A stretch of DNA of 64,000 nucleotides from positions 10,119,945-10,183,944 of the forward strand of contig NZ_CP011125.1 in NCBI RefSeq assembly GCF_000737325.1, written 5' to 3'. Position 1 is the stretch's first letter, and each line of letters begins with the position of its first letter. Both the position numbers and the translations under genes were made by a program. The stretch is from Sandaracinus amylolyticus. GTDB lineage: Bacteria > Myxococcota_A > Polyangia > Polyangiales > Sandaracinaceae. This document shows positions 43,273 to 52,232 of this stretch, piece by piece. Below the pieces are notes generated by a model. It was given only the letters and a program-made list of their open reading frames with translations, was not told the DNA's origin and made no database searches.

Positions 43273-43848
43273 GTGAGAGAGAAACAGCGCCGTCGCGGAG
43301 TCGTGGGAGGAGCGATCGAAGGGTCGCGCCGGCCCGGCTTCCTGCGCCGTTTCCTCGCGAACGACGAGGGCACCGCGAGCATCGAGGCGGTGATCATGAT
43401 CCCGTTCTTCATCATCGTCTGGGGCCTGCTGCTCTTCGCCGTCGACGTCTACAAGCACAAGATCGACGCGGGCATGCAGGCGCGCGACTGCGGGTGGTCG
43501 TTCGCGCAGACGGGATGCGAGACGTTGCCTCCGCAGTGTCAGGCCGAGCCGGGCGATCCGGTCGCGGTCGACGGCGGCGCGGGCACCGGCGAGCTCGAGT
43601 CGAGCATGGACGACCTGCCGCTCGACATCCCGATCATCGGCGACGTGCTCAACGGCATCATCGACGAGCTCTTCGGCGAGCTGCGCGTCGCGCGGCACAA
43701 CGAGGACGTCAATCGCCCGCAGGTGCTCGGCGCGACCACGGTCCACACGCGCGGCGCCTTCGCGATCATGTGCAACGAGCGCCCGACCACCGTGGGCGAG
43801 ATGGCGCTCGACATGGTGTGCGCGATCGCGCCCTTCTTCTGCGGATGA
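43273..43848 (+). CDS. TadE-like pseudopilin
   Basis: 191 residues from GTG 43273. The leader 'FLRRFLANDEG' is followed by 'TASIEAVIMIPFFIIVWGLL', a TadE domain start with Gly at -1 and Glu at +5. After the helix come 'DVYKHKIDAGMQARDCGW' and a periplasmic part with Cys pairs ('GCETLPPQCQ', 'CNE', 'MVCAIAPFFCG'). A minor pseudopilin of the Flp system. It follows the TadG-like gene by 19 bp and precedes the membrane protein at 43856 by 7 bp, all one operon. Confidence 0.82.
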   Translation: MREKQRRRGVVGGAIEGSRRPGFLRRFLANDEGTASIEAVIMIPFFIIVWGLLLFAVDVYKHKIDAGMQARDCGWSFAQTGCETLPPQCQAEPGDPVAVDGGAGTGELESSMDDLPLDIPIIGDVLNGIIDELFGELRVARHNEDVNRPQVLGATTVHTRGAFAIMCNERPTTVGEMALDMVCAIAPFFCG

Positions 43849-43855
43849 CGGCGTC

Positions 43856-44863
43856 ATGACCCAAAGGCGGCAAGGCAAGTCGGAGCGTGGGTCGGCCTGG
43901 GGTCGGCTGCGCGCGATCCTCCCGAACCTGGCGCGCCTCTTCGCGTTCCTCCTCGTCGTGTACGCGGTCGCGATGGTGATCGTGGCGCGTCAGGTCCGCG
44001 CGGAGACGAACGAGATCATGCTCGGCGTCGGCTCGCAGATGATGACGTACGCCGAGGCCGACGCGCAGGACTCGCCGCGCACGCTGCACGTGAACGGCCA
44101 GCGCCTGCTCTTCGGATCGGGGCACACCGCGAACCACGACGTCGACGAGGTGCTCGACTTCTTCGAGGCGCGCTGCACGTCGCGCGACGGTCGCCTCGTC
44201 GAGCGCGTCCACGAGCTCTACGAGCAGCGCCAGATGCCGGTGCCCGACACGTCGATGCTCGACGGCACGCTGCGCGACTCGACCGAGCGCAGCGGCTACG
44301 TCGCGTGCTTCGACGTCGGCGAGGAGCGCGAGGGCGTGGAGGGTCTGCTCGCGCGCCTGCAGTCGTTCGCGGACAGCGGCAACCTCGCGCGCATGGGCGG
44401 CCTTCGTTACGTCTACGCGCGTCGCACCGACGACGGCGGCACGCACTTTCTCGTCTTCCACACCGACGAGGAGCTCAACGTCTACGAGATGTTCCCGTCG
44501 ACCGGCGACGCGCCGGGCGCGGACGTCGACGGCCTTCCGCGCCCCGCGAACACGCGACGCCTGATGAGCGCGTGGGAAGAGGGCGACCCGCACTCGCTCT
44601 CGATGTACACGTCGACGACGCGCAGCGCCGAGGAGCTCCAGCGCTGGTATCGCAGCGAGCTCCCCGACTCGGGCTGGGACCTCGTCGAGCCCACGGACGC
44701 GCAGCGCGATCGATTCACCCGTCACTGGTCACAGCACGATCGCGACGTGCTCGAGCGCGGCCGCGCGCTGCACGCCGAGCAGGGCGACCGCCAGGTGATG
44801 GTCGTGTTCACGGACGACGAGCCCAGCGGTCAAGCCGTCGTCACCGTGCTGACCGCGCGCTGA
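43856..44863 (+). CDS. Hypothetical single-pass membrane protein of the Tad locus
   Basis: 335 residues with a basic N-terminus, one transmembrane helix ('LARLFAFLLVVYAVAMVIVA') and a periplasmic alpha/beta domain ('YADAQDSPRTLHVNGQRLLF'-like start, 'RRTDDGGTHFLVFHTDEELN', 'ELQRWYRSELPDSGWDLVEP', 'GDRQVMVVFTDDEPSGQAVV'). The last part recalls repeats seen in other myxobacterial Tad operons, but no family is recognised. It is the last gene before a 160-bp gap, after which cpaB begins, so the operon may end here. Confidence 0.75.
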   Translation: MTQRRQGKSERGSAWGRLRAILPNLARLFAFLLVVYAVAMVIVARQVRAETNEIMLGVGSQMMTYAEADAQDSPRTLHVNGQRLLFGSGHTANHDVDEVLDFFEARCTSRDGRLVERVHELYEQRQMPVPDTSMLDGTLRDSTERSGYVACFDVGEEREGVEGLLARLQSFADSGNLARMGGLRYVYARRTDDGGTHFLVFHTDEELNVYEMFPSTGDAPGADVDGLPRPANTRRLMSAWEEGDPHSLSMYTSTTRSAEELQRWYRSELPDSGWDLVEPTDAQRDRFTRHWSQHDRDVLERGRALHAEQGDRQVMVVFTDDEPSGQAVVTVLTAR

Positions 44864-45023
44864 CGCTCCGTCACGCGCTCGAAGAATCTCGCGTGGTTGC
44901 GGGCAGGTGCGGCGCTCCAATCGGGGCTTCCACCCAAGGTCGGGGATCCGTTAGTCTCGGTCCTCCGGAGGGGCTGACCCGCCCCTGCCCGCGTCCCTGC
45001 GAGCACACCGAGGACCCCACCTG

Positions 45024-45845
45024 ATGAACGCCAAGGCACTCCTCGCCGCCATCGGAGTCGCGGCCGCCGGGATCGTGATGTTGTTCCTGTACATGCAGCG
45101 CTTCGAGGACGAGGCCTCGGGCGGTGCGCCGGTGCGGGTGATCATCGCGACGCAGGACATCCCGCTCGGGACGGCGGTGAGCGAAGCGATGCTGGGCTAT
45201 CGCGATCTCCCGCAGTCGTACGTCGAAGGGCGCCACATCCCGCGCGAAGACGCGCAGCGCATCATCGGCGTTCGTGTGACGAGCGGCGTGCGCGCCGGCG
45301 AGTCGCTCCTCTGGAGCGACCTCGCGACGACGAGCGATCAGAGCCGCGATCTCTCGAGCCTGGTCCGCAGCGGTCAGCGCGCGATCACGATCCGCGCGGA
45401 CGCGTCGACGTCGTTCGGCGGTCTCGTGCGCCCCGGCGATCGCGTGGACGTGCTGCTCACGCTCGAGCGCGCGACGCAGGATCCCGTGACCGTGCCGCTG
45501 CTGCAGAACCTCCTGGTGCTCGCGGCGGGCCAGGACACCGGCGCGATGCAGCGCCCCGGGCAGACGACGCGTCGCCCGCAGACGATCAACCAGGTCACGC
45601 TCAGCGCGAGCATCGAGCAGTCGCAGCTCCTCGCGTTCTCGTCGGAGCGCGGGCGGCTCACGCTCGTGCTGCGCAACCCCGACGACATCGAGGTCCTCGA
45701 GAACCTCCCCGAGACGTCGACGGCCGACATCATCGAGCCGGCTCGTCGCGAGCGGGTCCAGCGCAGCACTCCGCGCAGGCCCGACGCGCCGGCCACCGAT
45801 ACGGCCCCGGTTCCCATTCGCATCGAAGGTGGACGTGGACGCTAA
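45024..45845 (+). CDS. cpaB: Flp pilus assembly protein CpaB/RcpC
   Basis: 273 residues. N-terminal anchor 'ALLAAIGVAAAGIVMLFLYM'. A SAF domain follows ('VRVIIATQDIPLGTAVSEAM', 'YVEGRHIPREDAQRIIGVRV'), then 'GQRAITIRADASTSFGGLVR' and 'PGDRVDVLLTLE', the RcpC/CpaB core. The C-terminus is Arg/Pro/Thr-rich. CpaB sits in the periplasm and helps the secretin pore. It starts at ATG 45024 after a 160-bp intergenic region, so a second promoter is likely here. The 3' end overlaps the secretin start by 17 bp. Confidence 0.92.
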   Translation: MNAKALLAAIGVAAAGIVMLFLYMQRFEDEASGGAPVRVIIATQDIPLGTAVSEAMLGYRDLPQSYVEGRHIPREDAQRIIGVRVTSGVRAGESLLWSDLATTSDQSRDLSSLVRSGQRAITIRADASTSFGGLVRPGDRVDVLLTLERATQDPVTVPLLQNLLVLAAGQDTGAMQRPGQTTRRPQTINQVTLSASIEQSQLLAFSSERGRLTLVLRNPDDIEVLENLPETSTADIIEPARRERVQRSTPRRPDAPATDTAPVPIRIEGGRGR

Positions 45846-47016
45846 GCAGCATCTCTCGCGCTCGAGGAGCGCGCGGCTCTCGCTCTCGATTGTCTCGTTC
45901 CTCGCGTGCGCGGCGCTCGCCGCGCCGCAGATCGTGTCGCCCTCGGTCGCGGCCGCGCAGGCGCGTCCAGAGACGGAGCGGCTCGAGCTTCAAGTGGGCG
46001 AGCAGGTGACGATCCCGGCGACGGGCGTGGCGAGCTACTCGGAGGGTCGTCCGGGCATCGTCGACGTGCGTCTGCCGCGCGACGGCGCGCAGTTCGTCAT
46101 CGTCGCGCTGCAGCCCGGCGTCACGTCGCTGCTGCTCATCTACGCCGACGGCCGTCAGGTCCGCTACGCGATCACGGTGCTCGATCCCGAGCAGTCGGTG
46201 ACCGCGACGGGCGGCGTGCCCGCGCGCGAGAACATCCGGCTCGACCTGTACTTCGTGCAGCTGCAGCAGTCGTACAGCCATCAGCTCGGCCTCGCGTTCC
46301 CGGGATCGATCGGCGGCGCGGGCATCGCGCGCGTGCAGGCGTCGCTCGATCTGACGACGTTCTCGCTGCAGAGCGCGACGGCGACGATCACGAACCAGGC
46401 GCTGCCGCGCCTCGACCTCGCGCAGGCGAGCGGCTGGGCGCGCCTCCTGCGCCAGGCGATGCTGGTCACGGCGAACGGTCAGGAAGCCGAGATCAACAGC
46501 GGCGGCGAGGTGAACATCGTCGTCAGCGGCGGCTTCGGTGGGCAGATCCAGCGCATCGAGTTCGGCAGCAACATCGAGGTCACGCCGCGCTACGACCCCG
46601 AGACGCGCCGCATCGAGGTCGCGATCCAGGCGGACGTCTCGGACCTCACCGAGGCGGGCACGTCGGGCGTCCCGGGCCGCACGCGCACGCAGCTCTCGAC
46701 GGTCGTGAACCTCGAGCTCGGTCAGTCGATCGTGCTCGGTGGTCTCGTGTCGCGCACCAGCCGCGAGTCGCAGGGCGGTCTGCCGGGCCTCAGCCAGATC
46801 CCGATCGTCGGCGTCCTCTTCGGCACGAACCAGCGCGCCGACGAGAACGTGGAGAACCTGCTCTTCATCGTGCCGACCGTCGTGCAGGCGGTGCCGCGCG
46901 CGCAGTCGGATCGCATCGCGGAGGCGCTCCGCATCTACGAGCGCTTCGGATCGATCGGTGGGCCGGGCCTGGGCGACATCGAGCTGATCGAGCCCTCGCC
47001 GCCGGGCTACGAATGA
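45829..47016 (+). CDS. cpaC: CpaC/RcpA-type outer-membrane secretin
   Basis: 395 residues. Signal peptide ('SIVSFLACAALAAPQIVSPS' region). The pilus/BON-like N-terminal domain reads 'LQVGEQVTIPATGVASYSEG', 'FVIVALQPGVTSLLLIYADG'. The secretin domain has 'RLDLYFVQLQQSY', 'ITNQALPRLDLAQASGW', and the closing signature 'VVNLELGQSIVLGGLVSRTS' with 'SQIPIVGVLFGTNQRADENV', 'NLLFIVPTVV'. It forms the outer-membrane gate for Flp pili. GTG start at 45829 (or 45835) lies within the end of cpaB, suggesting coupling. Confidence 0.93.
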   Translation: MDVDAKQHLSRSRSARLSLSIVSFLACAALAAPQIVSPSVAAAQARPETERLELQVGEQVTIPATGVASYSEGRPGIVDVRLPRDGAQFVIVALQPGVTSLLLIYADGRQVRYAITVLDPEQSVTATGGVPARENIRLDLYFVQLQQSYSHQLGLAFPGSIGGAGIARVQASLDLTTFSLQSATATITNQALPRLDLAQASGWARLLRQAMLVTANGQEAEINSGGEVNIVVSGGFGGQIQRIEFGSNIEVTPRYDPETRRIEVAIQADVSDLTEAGTSGVPGRTRTQLSTVVNLELGQSIVLGGLVSRTSRESQGGLPGLSQIPIVGVLFGTNQRADENVENLLFIVPTVVQAVPRAQSDRIAEALRIYERFGSIGGPGLGDIELIEPSPPGYE

Positions 47017-47079
47017 CGTTCGTCGTGCGCGCGTGAGCGCGCTGTGCCTCTTCGGGGGCAGGGGTAGGAGGGTTCGTTC

Positions 47080-48933
47080 GTGCCGGTGAATCTCGGAATC
47101 GAGCTCGCGGACGGAACGGTCGAGACGCTGACCGTCGACGTGCACGGGCCGGTGTCCATCGGACGCGACCCCTCCTGCCACGTCGTGCTGCCGTCGCCCG
47201 ACGTGTCGCGGCGGCACCTGATGATCCAGCCCTCGCACCAGGGCGCGTTCCTGATCACCGACAACTCGGCCAACGGCACGATGGTCGGTGATCAGCGCGT
47301 GCGCGGCACGACGGTGCAGGTGCCGGGCAACCTGCCGATGCGCGTCGGGCCCTACGTGATCCGCGTCATCGACCCGTACTCGCCGGGCTATCAGCAGCCG
47401 CGCGGGATGCCGGCGCAGCCGGGCGCGTACGGGCAGCAGCCGGCGGCCCCTGCGTATCCGCCGCCCTCGCAGGCCGCGATGCCGGCGATGCAGATGCCCC
47501 AGCCTGCGCAGCCTCCGCAGCAGGCCTACGCGCAGCAGCAGCCGTACGCCGCGCCGCCGCCTCCGCCGCCGCAGCAGTACGCGCCGCAAGCGCCGCCTCC
47601 GCCGCCCGCGCCGCCCCAGGCCGCGCCGGAGAAGAAGGAGGCGAGCCCCTACGATCAGAGCGGGACCTCGATGGTCTCGGTGGAGCTGCGCAAGCGCATC
47701 CACAAGCTGCTCCTCGAGAACCTCGACCTCGCGTCGCTCGACCGCAACAAGATGGACGACCGCGTGATGCGCCCGAAGGTGCGCACCGCGCTGCGCCGCA
47801 TCATCGGCGACCTCGCGAAGGATCTCCCGCAGCAGACCGACACTGCCGCGCTGATCGACGAGATCACCGACGAGGCGCTCGGCCTCGGGCCGCTCGAGCG
47901 CCTCATCGCGGACGAGGCGGTCAGCGAGATCATGGTCGTCGATCCGACGACGATCTACGTCGAGCGCAAGGGCAAGATCTCGCTCACCGCGCTGCGCTTC
48001 ACCGACGACGAAGCGGTGCGCGCGGTCATCGAGCGCATCGTCACGCCGCTCGGTCGACGCATCGACGAGTCGACGCCGCTCGTCGACGCGCGATTGAAGG
48101 ACGGCTCGCGCGTCAACGCGGTCATCCGCCCGCTCGCGATCAAGGGCTCGTGCATCACGATCCGGAAGTTCGCGAAGACGCCGCTGCTGCTGAAGGACCT
48201 CATCAAGTTCGGCGCGATGACCGATCAGATGGGTCGCTTCCTCACGCGCTGCGTGAAGGCGCGGAAGAACATCGTCATCTCGGGCGGCACTGGCTCGGGC
48301 AAGACGACGCTGCTCAACGTGCTCAGCGCCGCGATCCCCGAGGACGAGCGCATCGTGACGATCGAGGACGCAGCCGAGCTGCAGATGAAGCAGCCGCACG
48401 TCGTGAGCCTCGAGACGCGCCCGGCGAACATGGAAGGGCGCGGCGAGTACTCGATCCGCGATCTCGTGAAGAACGCGCTCCGCATGCGCCCCGACCGCAT
48501 CATCGTCGGCGAGTGTCGAAGCGGCGAGGCGCTCGACATGCTGCAGGCGATGAACACGGGCCACGAGGGCTCGATGACCACGACGCACGCGAACACGCCG
48601 AAGGAAGCCGTCGCGCGCCTCGAGACGCTCGCGCTGATGAGCGGCCTCGATCTCCCGGCGCGCGCCATCCGCGAGCAGATCGCGAGCGCGGTGCACGTGG
48701 TCATCCAGCAGAGCCGCCTGAGCGACGGCTCGCGCAAGGTCACGAGCATCACCGAGATCGTCGGCATCGACGAGCACGGCGAGGTCGAGACCCACGAGAT
48801 CTTCGGGTTCTATCGCACCGGGACCGGTCCCGCGGGCAAGGTGATCGGCGAGTTCCGCGCGTCGGGGTACCTGCCCTCGTTCCTGCAGGACTTCATCACG
48901 CAGGGCCTCGTCGCCGACGGAGACTACCTGTGA
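47080..48933 (+). CDS. CpaF/TadA-type ATPase with N-terminal FHA domain
   Basis: 617 residues, against about 420-480 for standard CpaF. Residues 20-95 form a forkhead-associated domain with all canonical phospho-threonine contacts: 'SIGRDPSCHVV' (GR), 'DVSRRHLMI' (S-x-x-H) and 'TDNSANGTMVG' (NG). A Pro/Gln/Ala linker (about 105-185) joins it to a CpaF ATPase: N-terminal 'RKRIHKLLLENLD', 'DEAVSEIMVVDPTTIYVERK', Walker A 'GGTGSGKTTLLN' near residue 402, Walker B/Asp box 'IVTIEDAAELQMKQPHVV', and 'RPDRIIVGECRSGEALDMLQ'. It powers Tad pilus assembly. GGTAGGAGGG precedes GTG 47080. Linking FHA to CpaF implies control by a Ser/Thr kinase. Confidence 0.94.
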   Translation: MPVNLGIELADGTVETLTVDVHGPVSIGRDPSCHVVLPSPDVSRRHLMIQPSHQGAFLITDNSANGTMVGDQRVRGTTVQVPGNLPMRVGPYVIRVIDPYSPGYQQPRGMPAQPGAYGQQPAAPAYPPPSQAAMPAMQMPQPAQPPQQAYAQQQPYAAPPPPPPQQYAPQAPPPPPAPPQAAPEKKEASPYDQSGTSMVSVELRKRIHKLLLENLDLASLDRNKMDDRVMRPKVRTALRRIIGDLAKDLPQQTDTAALIDEITDEALGLGPLERLIADEAVSEIMVVDPTTIYVERKGKISLTALRFTDDEAVRAVIERIVTPLGRRIDESTPLVDARLKDGSRVNAVIRPLAIKGSCITIRKFAKTPLLLKDLIKFGAMTDQMGRFLTRCVKARKNIVISGGTGSGKTTLLNVLSAAIPEDERIVTIEDAAELQMKQPHVVSLETRPANMEGRGEYSIRDLVKNALRMRPDRIIVGECRSGEALDMLQAMNTGHEGSMTTTHANTPKEAVARLETLALMSGLDLPARAIREQIASAVHVVIQQSRLSDGSRKVTSITEIVGIDEHGEVETHEIFGFYRTGTGPAGKVIGEFRASGYLPSFLQDFITQGLVADGDYL

Positions 48934-49796
48934 ACGTCTCGCAGACGACGATGCTGCTGGGGTACGGCGGCATGATCATGACGGTGCTCGGCATCGTCAC
49001 CGCCGGGTTCGTCACGGTCACCGATCCGACCTCGGCGCTGCGCCGCCGGTGGGCCGAGTACGTCCGGACGCTCGACTACGAAGTGCGCTTCCTGCTGCTC
49101 AAGACGACGGGCCAGCGCATCGCGCTCACGCAGCTCGCGATCGTGCTCGCGATCCCGTTCGTCTCGCTGCTGCTCGACGACTCGATCCTCGTCCTGCTCA
49201 TCCCGATCGTCGCGGTCGGCCCGTACTTCTGGCTGCGCCGTCAGCACGACGAGCGCGTGCGGCTGCTCGAGGAGAACCTCGACTCGTGGCTGCTCATGCT
49301 CGCGAACGCGCTCAAGGCGTCGCCCTCGCTCGGCGAGGCGATCCAGTCGAGCGCGAAGCTCATGCGCGCGCCGTTCAGCGAAGAGCTCGATCTCGTCATC
49401 AAGGAGATGAAGCTCGGCACGCCGCTCGATCAGGCCGTGCTCAACATGTCGACGCGCATCAAGAGCCGCATCATCTCGAGCTCGCTCGCGACAGTCCTCG
49501 TCGGCCGTCAGACCGGCGGTGATCTGCCGAACATCCTCGAGCAGAGCGCCGCGACGCTGCGCGAGATGGCGCGCCTCGAGGGCGTCGTCCGCACCAAGAC
49601 CGCCGAGGGCAAGATGCAGGCGATCGTCCTCGCGGCGATCCCCTTCGTGCTGCTCTTCGCGATCCACCAGGTCGACAACAACTGGCTGCGCCCGCTCTTC
49701 GAGACGACGATCGGCTACATCGTGCTGACCGTCGCCACGCTGCTCTGGGCGGCCGCGATCTTCCTCGCTCGCCGCATCCTCGCGGTCGACATCTGA
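48930..49796 (+). CDS. tadB: Tad inner-membrane platform protein TadB
   Basis: 288 residues from GTG 48930, which overlaps the CpaF stop (GTGA). Membrane helices lie at the N-terminus ('MLLGYGGMIMTVLGIVTAGF'), the middle ('RIALTQLAIVLAIPFVSLLL', 'LVLLIPIVAVGPYFWL') and the C-terminus ('AIVLAAIPFVLLFAIHQV', 'TIGYIVLTVATLLWAAAIFL'). The T2SSF cytoplasmic domain carries 'DSWLLMLANALKASPSLGEA' and 'ATVLVGRQTGGDLPNILEQS'. With TadC it forms the platform that couples to the CpaF ATPase. Order and coupling to cpaF and tadC match tad operons. Confidence 0.92.
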   Translation: MNVSQTTMLLGYGGMIMTVLGIVTAGFVTVTDPTSALRRRWAEYVRTLDYEVRFLLLKTTGQRIALTQLAIVLAIPFVSLLLDDSILVLLIPIVAVGPYFWLRRQHDERVRLLEENLDSWLLMLANALKASPSLGEAIQSSAKLMRAPFSEELDLVIKEMKLGTPLDQAVLNMSTRIKSRIISSSLATVLVGRQTGGDLPNILEQSAATLREMARLEGVVRTKTAEGKMQAIVLAAIPFVLLFAIHQVDNNWLRPLFETTIGYIVLTVATLLWAAAIFLARRILAVDI

Positions 49797-49805
49797 GGCA
49801 GTCCG

Positions 49806-50705
49806 ATGGCGCGCATCTACGCATACGTCGCGATGGCGCTGATCGCCGCAGGGCTGGTGATCGGCGTGTGGACGCTCGGTCGCAATCGACCCGAGGACAG
49901 CCCGCGCCTCGGGATGCGCGGAAAGAAGCGCCAGCGCGCGCTCGAGGAGGGCGGGCTCTTCGCGAGCACCGAGCCCGCGATCCGCATGGTCGCGGGATGG
50001 ATCGCGTACTTCCCGCTGACCGATCAGCGCCGCAAGGTCGACGAGCTGCTCAAGCACGCGGGTGACTGGCTCGGCTTGACCGCGAACGAGTTCTTCGCGC
50101 TCTGCGCGCTCGGCTCGGTCGGCATGGGCCTGATGGGCCTCTTGCTCGCGAACCTCGGTGGGTTCCCGGGCATCCTCTTCGTGCCGTTCGCGGCGCTCGG
50201 CGCGCTGATGCCGTACCTGCAGGTCACGGGCGAGCGCGATCGTCGCTTCAAGGAGTGCAACCGCGCGCTGCCGGGCTCGATCGATCTCGCCTCGCTCTGC
50301 ATGGGCGCGGGCCTCGATTTCCCCGGCGCGATCCGCCAGATCGTCGACAAGAGTGGCAACCGCGAGGACGCGCTCCACGAGCAGTGGGAGACCGTGCTGC
50401 AGGAGCTCGAGCTCGGCCGCACGCGCCGTCAGGCGCTCGAGAACTTCGCGGATCGTGTGCCCACGGAAGCGGTGCGCGACTTCGTGAGCGCGGTCGTGCA
50501 GAGCGAGGAGAAGGGCAACCCGCTCGCCGAGGTGCTGCGCATCCAGGCGACGATGATGCGCATGCGCCGCAGCGTCATGGCCGAAGAAGCTGCCGCGCGC
50601 GCCGCCATCCTCATGATGGGCCCGCTCATGCTGATCTTCGGCTGCATCATCCTCTGTCTGATGGGCCCGTTCATCATCCAGGGCATGCAGACGGACGCGT
50701 TCTGA
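49806..50705 (+). CDS. tadC: Tad inner-membrane platform protein TadC
   Basis: 299 residues. Helices at 'YVAMALIAAGLVIGVWTLGR', 'FALCALGSVGMGLMGLLLAN', 'GILFVPFAALGALMPYLQV' and the C-terminal pair 'AAILMMGPLMLIFGCIILCL', 'GPFII'. The T2SSF domain contains 'ALPGSIDLASLCMGAGLDFP', 'LQELELGRTRRQALENFADR' and 'VQSEEKGNPLAEVLRIQATM'. Partner of TadB. ATG 49806 lies 9 bp after the tadB stop. Confidence 0.92.
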   Translation: MARIYAYVAMALIAAGLVIGVWTLGRNRPEDSPRLGMRGKKRQRALEEGGLFASTEPAIRMVAGWIAYFPLTDQRRKVDELLKHAGDWLGLTANEFFALCALGSVGMGLMGLLLANLGGFPGILFVPFAALGALMPYLQVTGERDRRFKECNRALPGSIDLASLCMGAGLDFPGAIRQIVDKSGNREDALHEQWETVLQELELGRTRRQALENFADRVPTEAVRDFVSAVVQSEEKGNPLAEVLRIQATMMRMRRSVMAEEAAARAAILMMGPLMLIFGCIILCLMGPFIIQGMQTDAF

Positions 50706-50730
50706 TTCCGATCTTCCGGAGAAACAGAGA

Positions 50731-51591
50731 ATGGAAGCGTACGTCGAAGTCATCCGGGAAGACGGCAGCCTCGAGCGCCATCGCATCGAGGGCGACCAGA
50801 TCACGGTCGGCAAGTCGCCGACCGCCGGCGTGCCGATCCCCGACGGTCGTGATCTCGAGCCCGAGCACCTGCTGATCGCGCCACGCGGCGAGGGATGCTG
50901 GGTCGCGATCGCGCAGGGCTCGCGCGTGCAGGCGAAGGTCCGCGGCGAGGCCTTCCAGCACGGCATGGTCGCGTGGGGCACCGAGATCGAGATCGGCGGC
51001 CTGAAGATCAAGGTCACCGACTCGCTGCCGAAGGAGAAGAAGGACGGCGAGCAGAAGACCTCGCCCGTCGTGCTGATCGGCGGCGTGGGGATCGTCGGCA
51101 TTCTCGCGTGGACGATGCTCAGCGATCCCGGCGGGCACGGCATCGAGACCCAGGCGCCGACCGAGCAGCTCCAGATCTTCGACGCCGCGGTGCAGTGCCC
51201 GCAGACCGGCGCGCAGGCGCTCTACATGGCCGACGACGACGCGGAGGGCGCGCTCGCGAAGAGCGAGCGTTATCCGTTCGACGCGAGCGACGGAGTCGAG
51301 TCGGTGCAGCTCTATCGCCGCTCGCAGGCGTGCTACGCGCTGGTCGGTCAGGCCGAAGCGGCAGCGCGCATGCAGCACGAGGGCGACTGGATGCAGCACC
51401 GCATCGAAGAGGACTACACGACGCATCGCCTGCGCCTCGAGCGCGCGATGGAGCAGCAGCGCTGGCCCGACGCGCTGCTCGAGACGCGCGCGCTGCTCTC
51501 GCTGACGCGCCACCGCGAGCACGCGTACGTGCAGTGGCTGATCCGCAACGAGCGGCGCCTGCAGCTGCTCGTCGACCAGGCACGCTCGTGA
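50731..51591 (+). CDS. Degenerate-FHA single-pass membrane protein of the Tad operon
   Basis: 286 residues. Residues 20-90 look like an FHA fold ('DQITVGKSPTAGVPIPDGRD', 'EHLLIAPRGEGCWVAIAQGS') but lack the canonical GR and the S-x-x-H serine (here Glu-Pro-Glu-His), so phospho-threonine binding is doubtful. A helix 'SPVVLIGGVGIVGILAWTML' follows. The rest is an alpha-helical domain rich in Gln/Arg ('DYTTHRLRLERAMEQQRWPD'), likely periplasmic. It ends one base into the next gene (TGATG overlap). No standard Tad counterpart; it may be a structural scaffold. Confidence 0.78.
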   Translation: MEAYVEVIREDGSLERHRIEGDQITVGKSPTAGVPIPDGRDLEPEHLLIAPRGEGCWVAIAQGSRVQAKVRGEAFQHGMVAWGTEIEIGGLKIKVTDSLPKEKKDGEQKTSPVVLIGGVGIVGILAWTMLSDPGGHGIETQAPTEQLQIFDAAVQCPQTGAQALYMADDDAEGALAKSERYPFDASDGVESVQLYRRSQACYALVGQAEAAARMQHEGDWMQHRIEEDYTTHRLRLERAMEQQRWPDALLETRALLSLTRHREHAYVQWLIRNERRLQLLVDQARS

Positions 51592-52232
51592 TGCGCGTCC
51601 TGCTGTTCGTGATCGCGCTCGCGACCGTCGGATGCGGCGGCGCGCAGACCCAGGCCGACGAGACGCCGGTCACCGATCCGCTCTCGACGGTGCAGCCCTC
51701 CGAGCTCTACGAGCGCGGCGTGTACCTCGCCCAGCACGAGGACTACATCCGCGCGGAGCAGTACCTCGTCGCGGCGATGCAGCGCGGGCACGACGAGAAC
51801 GTCGTGATGCCGACGTTGCTCGCGGCGTGCGTGCGCAGCTCGCGCCTGTCGGCGGCGCTCGGATACGCCGAGCCGTACCTCGAGCGGCACCCCGAGGCGT
51901 GGTCGTTGCGACTGCTCGTCGCGACGATCCACATGGGCCTCGGCGAGCCCGCGGACGCGCACGCGCAGCTGATGCGCGTGGTCGACGACCAGCCGACCGA
52001 GCCGGTCGCGCACTACATGCTCGGCGTGCTCTCGCGTGACGATCTCGCGGATCCCGCGGCCGCGATCGCGTCGTTCCAGCGCTACCTCGAGCTCGCGCCC
52101 GAGGGCGAGCACGCCGCCGAAGCGCGCGCGTCGATCGCGCGTGCGACCTCCGCGCAGCCGCAGCCCGAGGGCGCGTCGACGCTCCCGGTGCGCATGCCCT
52201 CTCACGAACCTACCGCGGGAGCCACGCAGTGA
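51591..52232 (+). CDS. TPR lipoprotein (TadD-like)
   Basis: 213 residues from ATG 51591, overlapping the previous stop by one base. Signal peptide 'LLFVIALATVGC' with lipobox. Tetratricopeptide repeats: 'SELYERGVYLAQHEDYIRAE', 'SLRLLVATIHMGLGEPADAH', 'AHYMLGVLSRDDLADPAAAI', 'ASFQRYLELAPEGEHAAEAR'. TadD is a TPR pilotin-like lipoprotein needed for secretin assembly in Tad systems; position and architecture fit. The stop TGA overlaps the GTG of the second CpaF. Confidence 0.85.
   Translation: MRVLLFVIALATVGCGGAQTQADETPVTDPLSTVQPSELYERGVYLAQHEDYIRAEQYLVAAMQRGHDENVVMPTLLAACVRSSRLSAALGYAEPYLERHPEAWSLRLLVATIHMGLGEPADAHAQLMRVVDDQPTEPVAHYMLGVLSRDDLADPAAAIASFQRYLELAPEGEHAAEARASIARATSAQPQPEGASTLPVRMPSHEPTAGATQ

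Noticed and set aside
40305-43415. A 1036-residue minus-strand open frame over the TadE/TadG genes
   Set aside because: Low-complexity Arg/Ala text without motifs; the plus-strand genes have pilin processing sites and ribosome-binding sites.
45730-48795. A 1021-residue minus-strand open frame over the secretin and CpaF genes
   Set aside because: Antisense shadow; the plus strand encodes textbook secretin and ATPase motifs.
50731-51591. Functional phospho-threonine-binding FHA domain
   Set aside because: The conserved Arg and the S-x-x-H serine are missing, so only the fold, not the binding activity, is supported.
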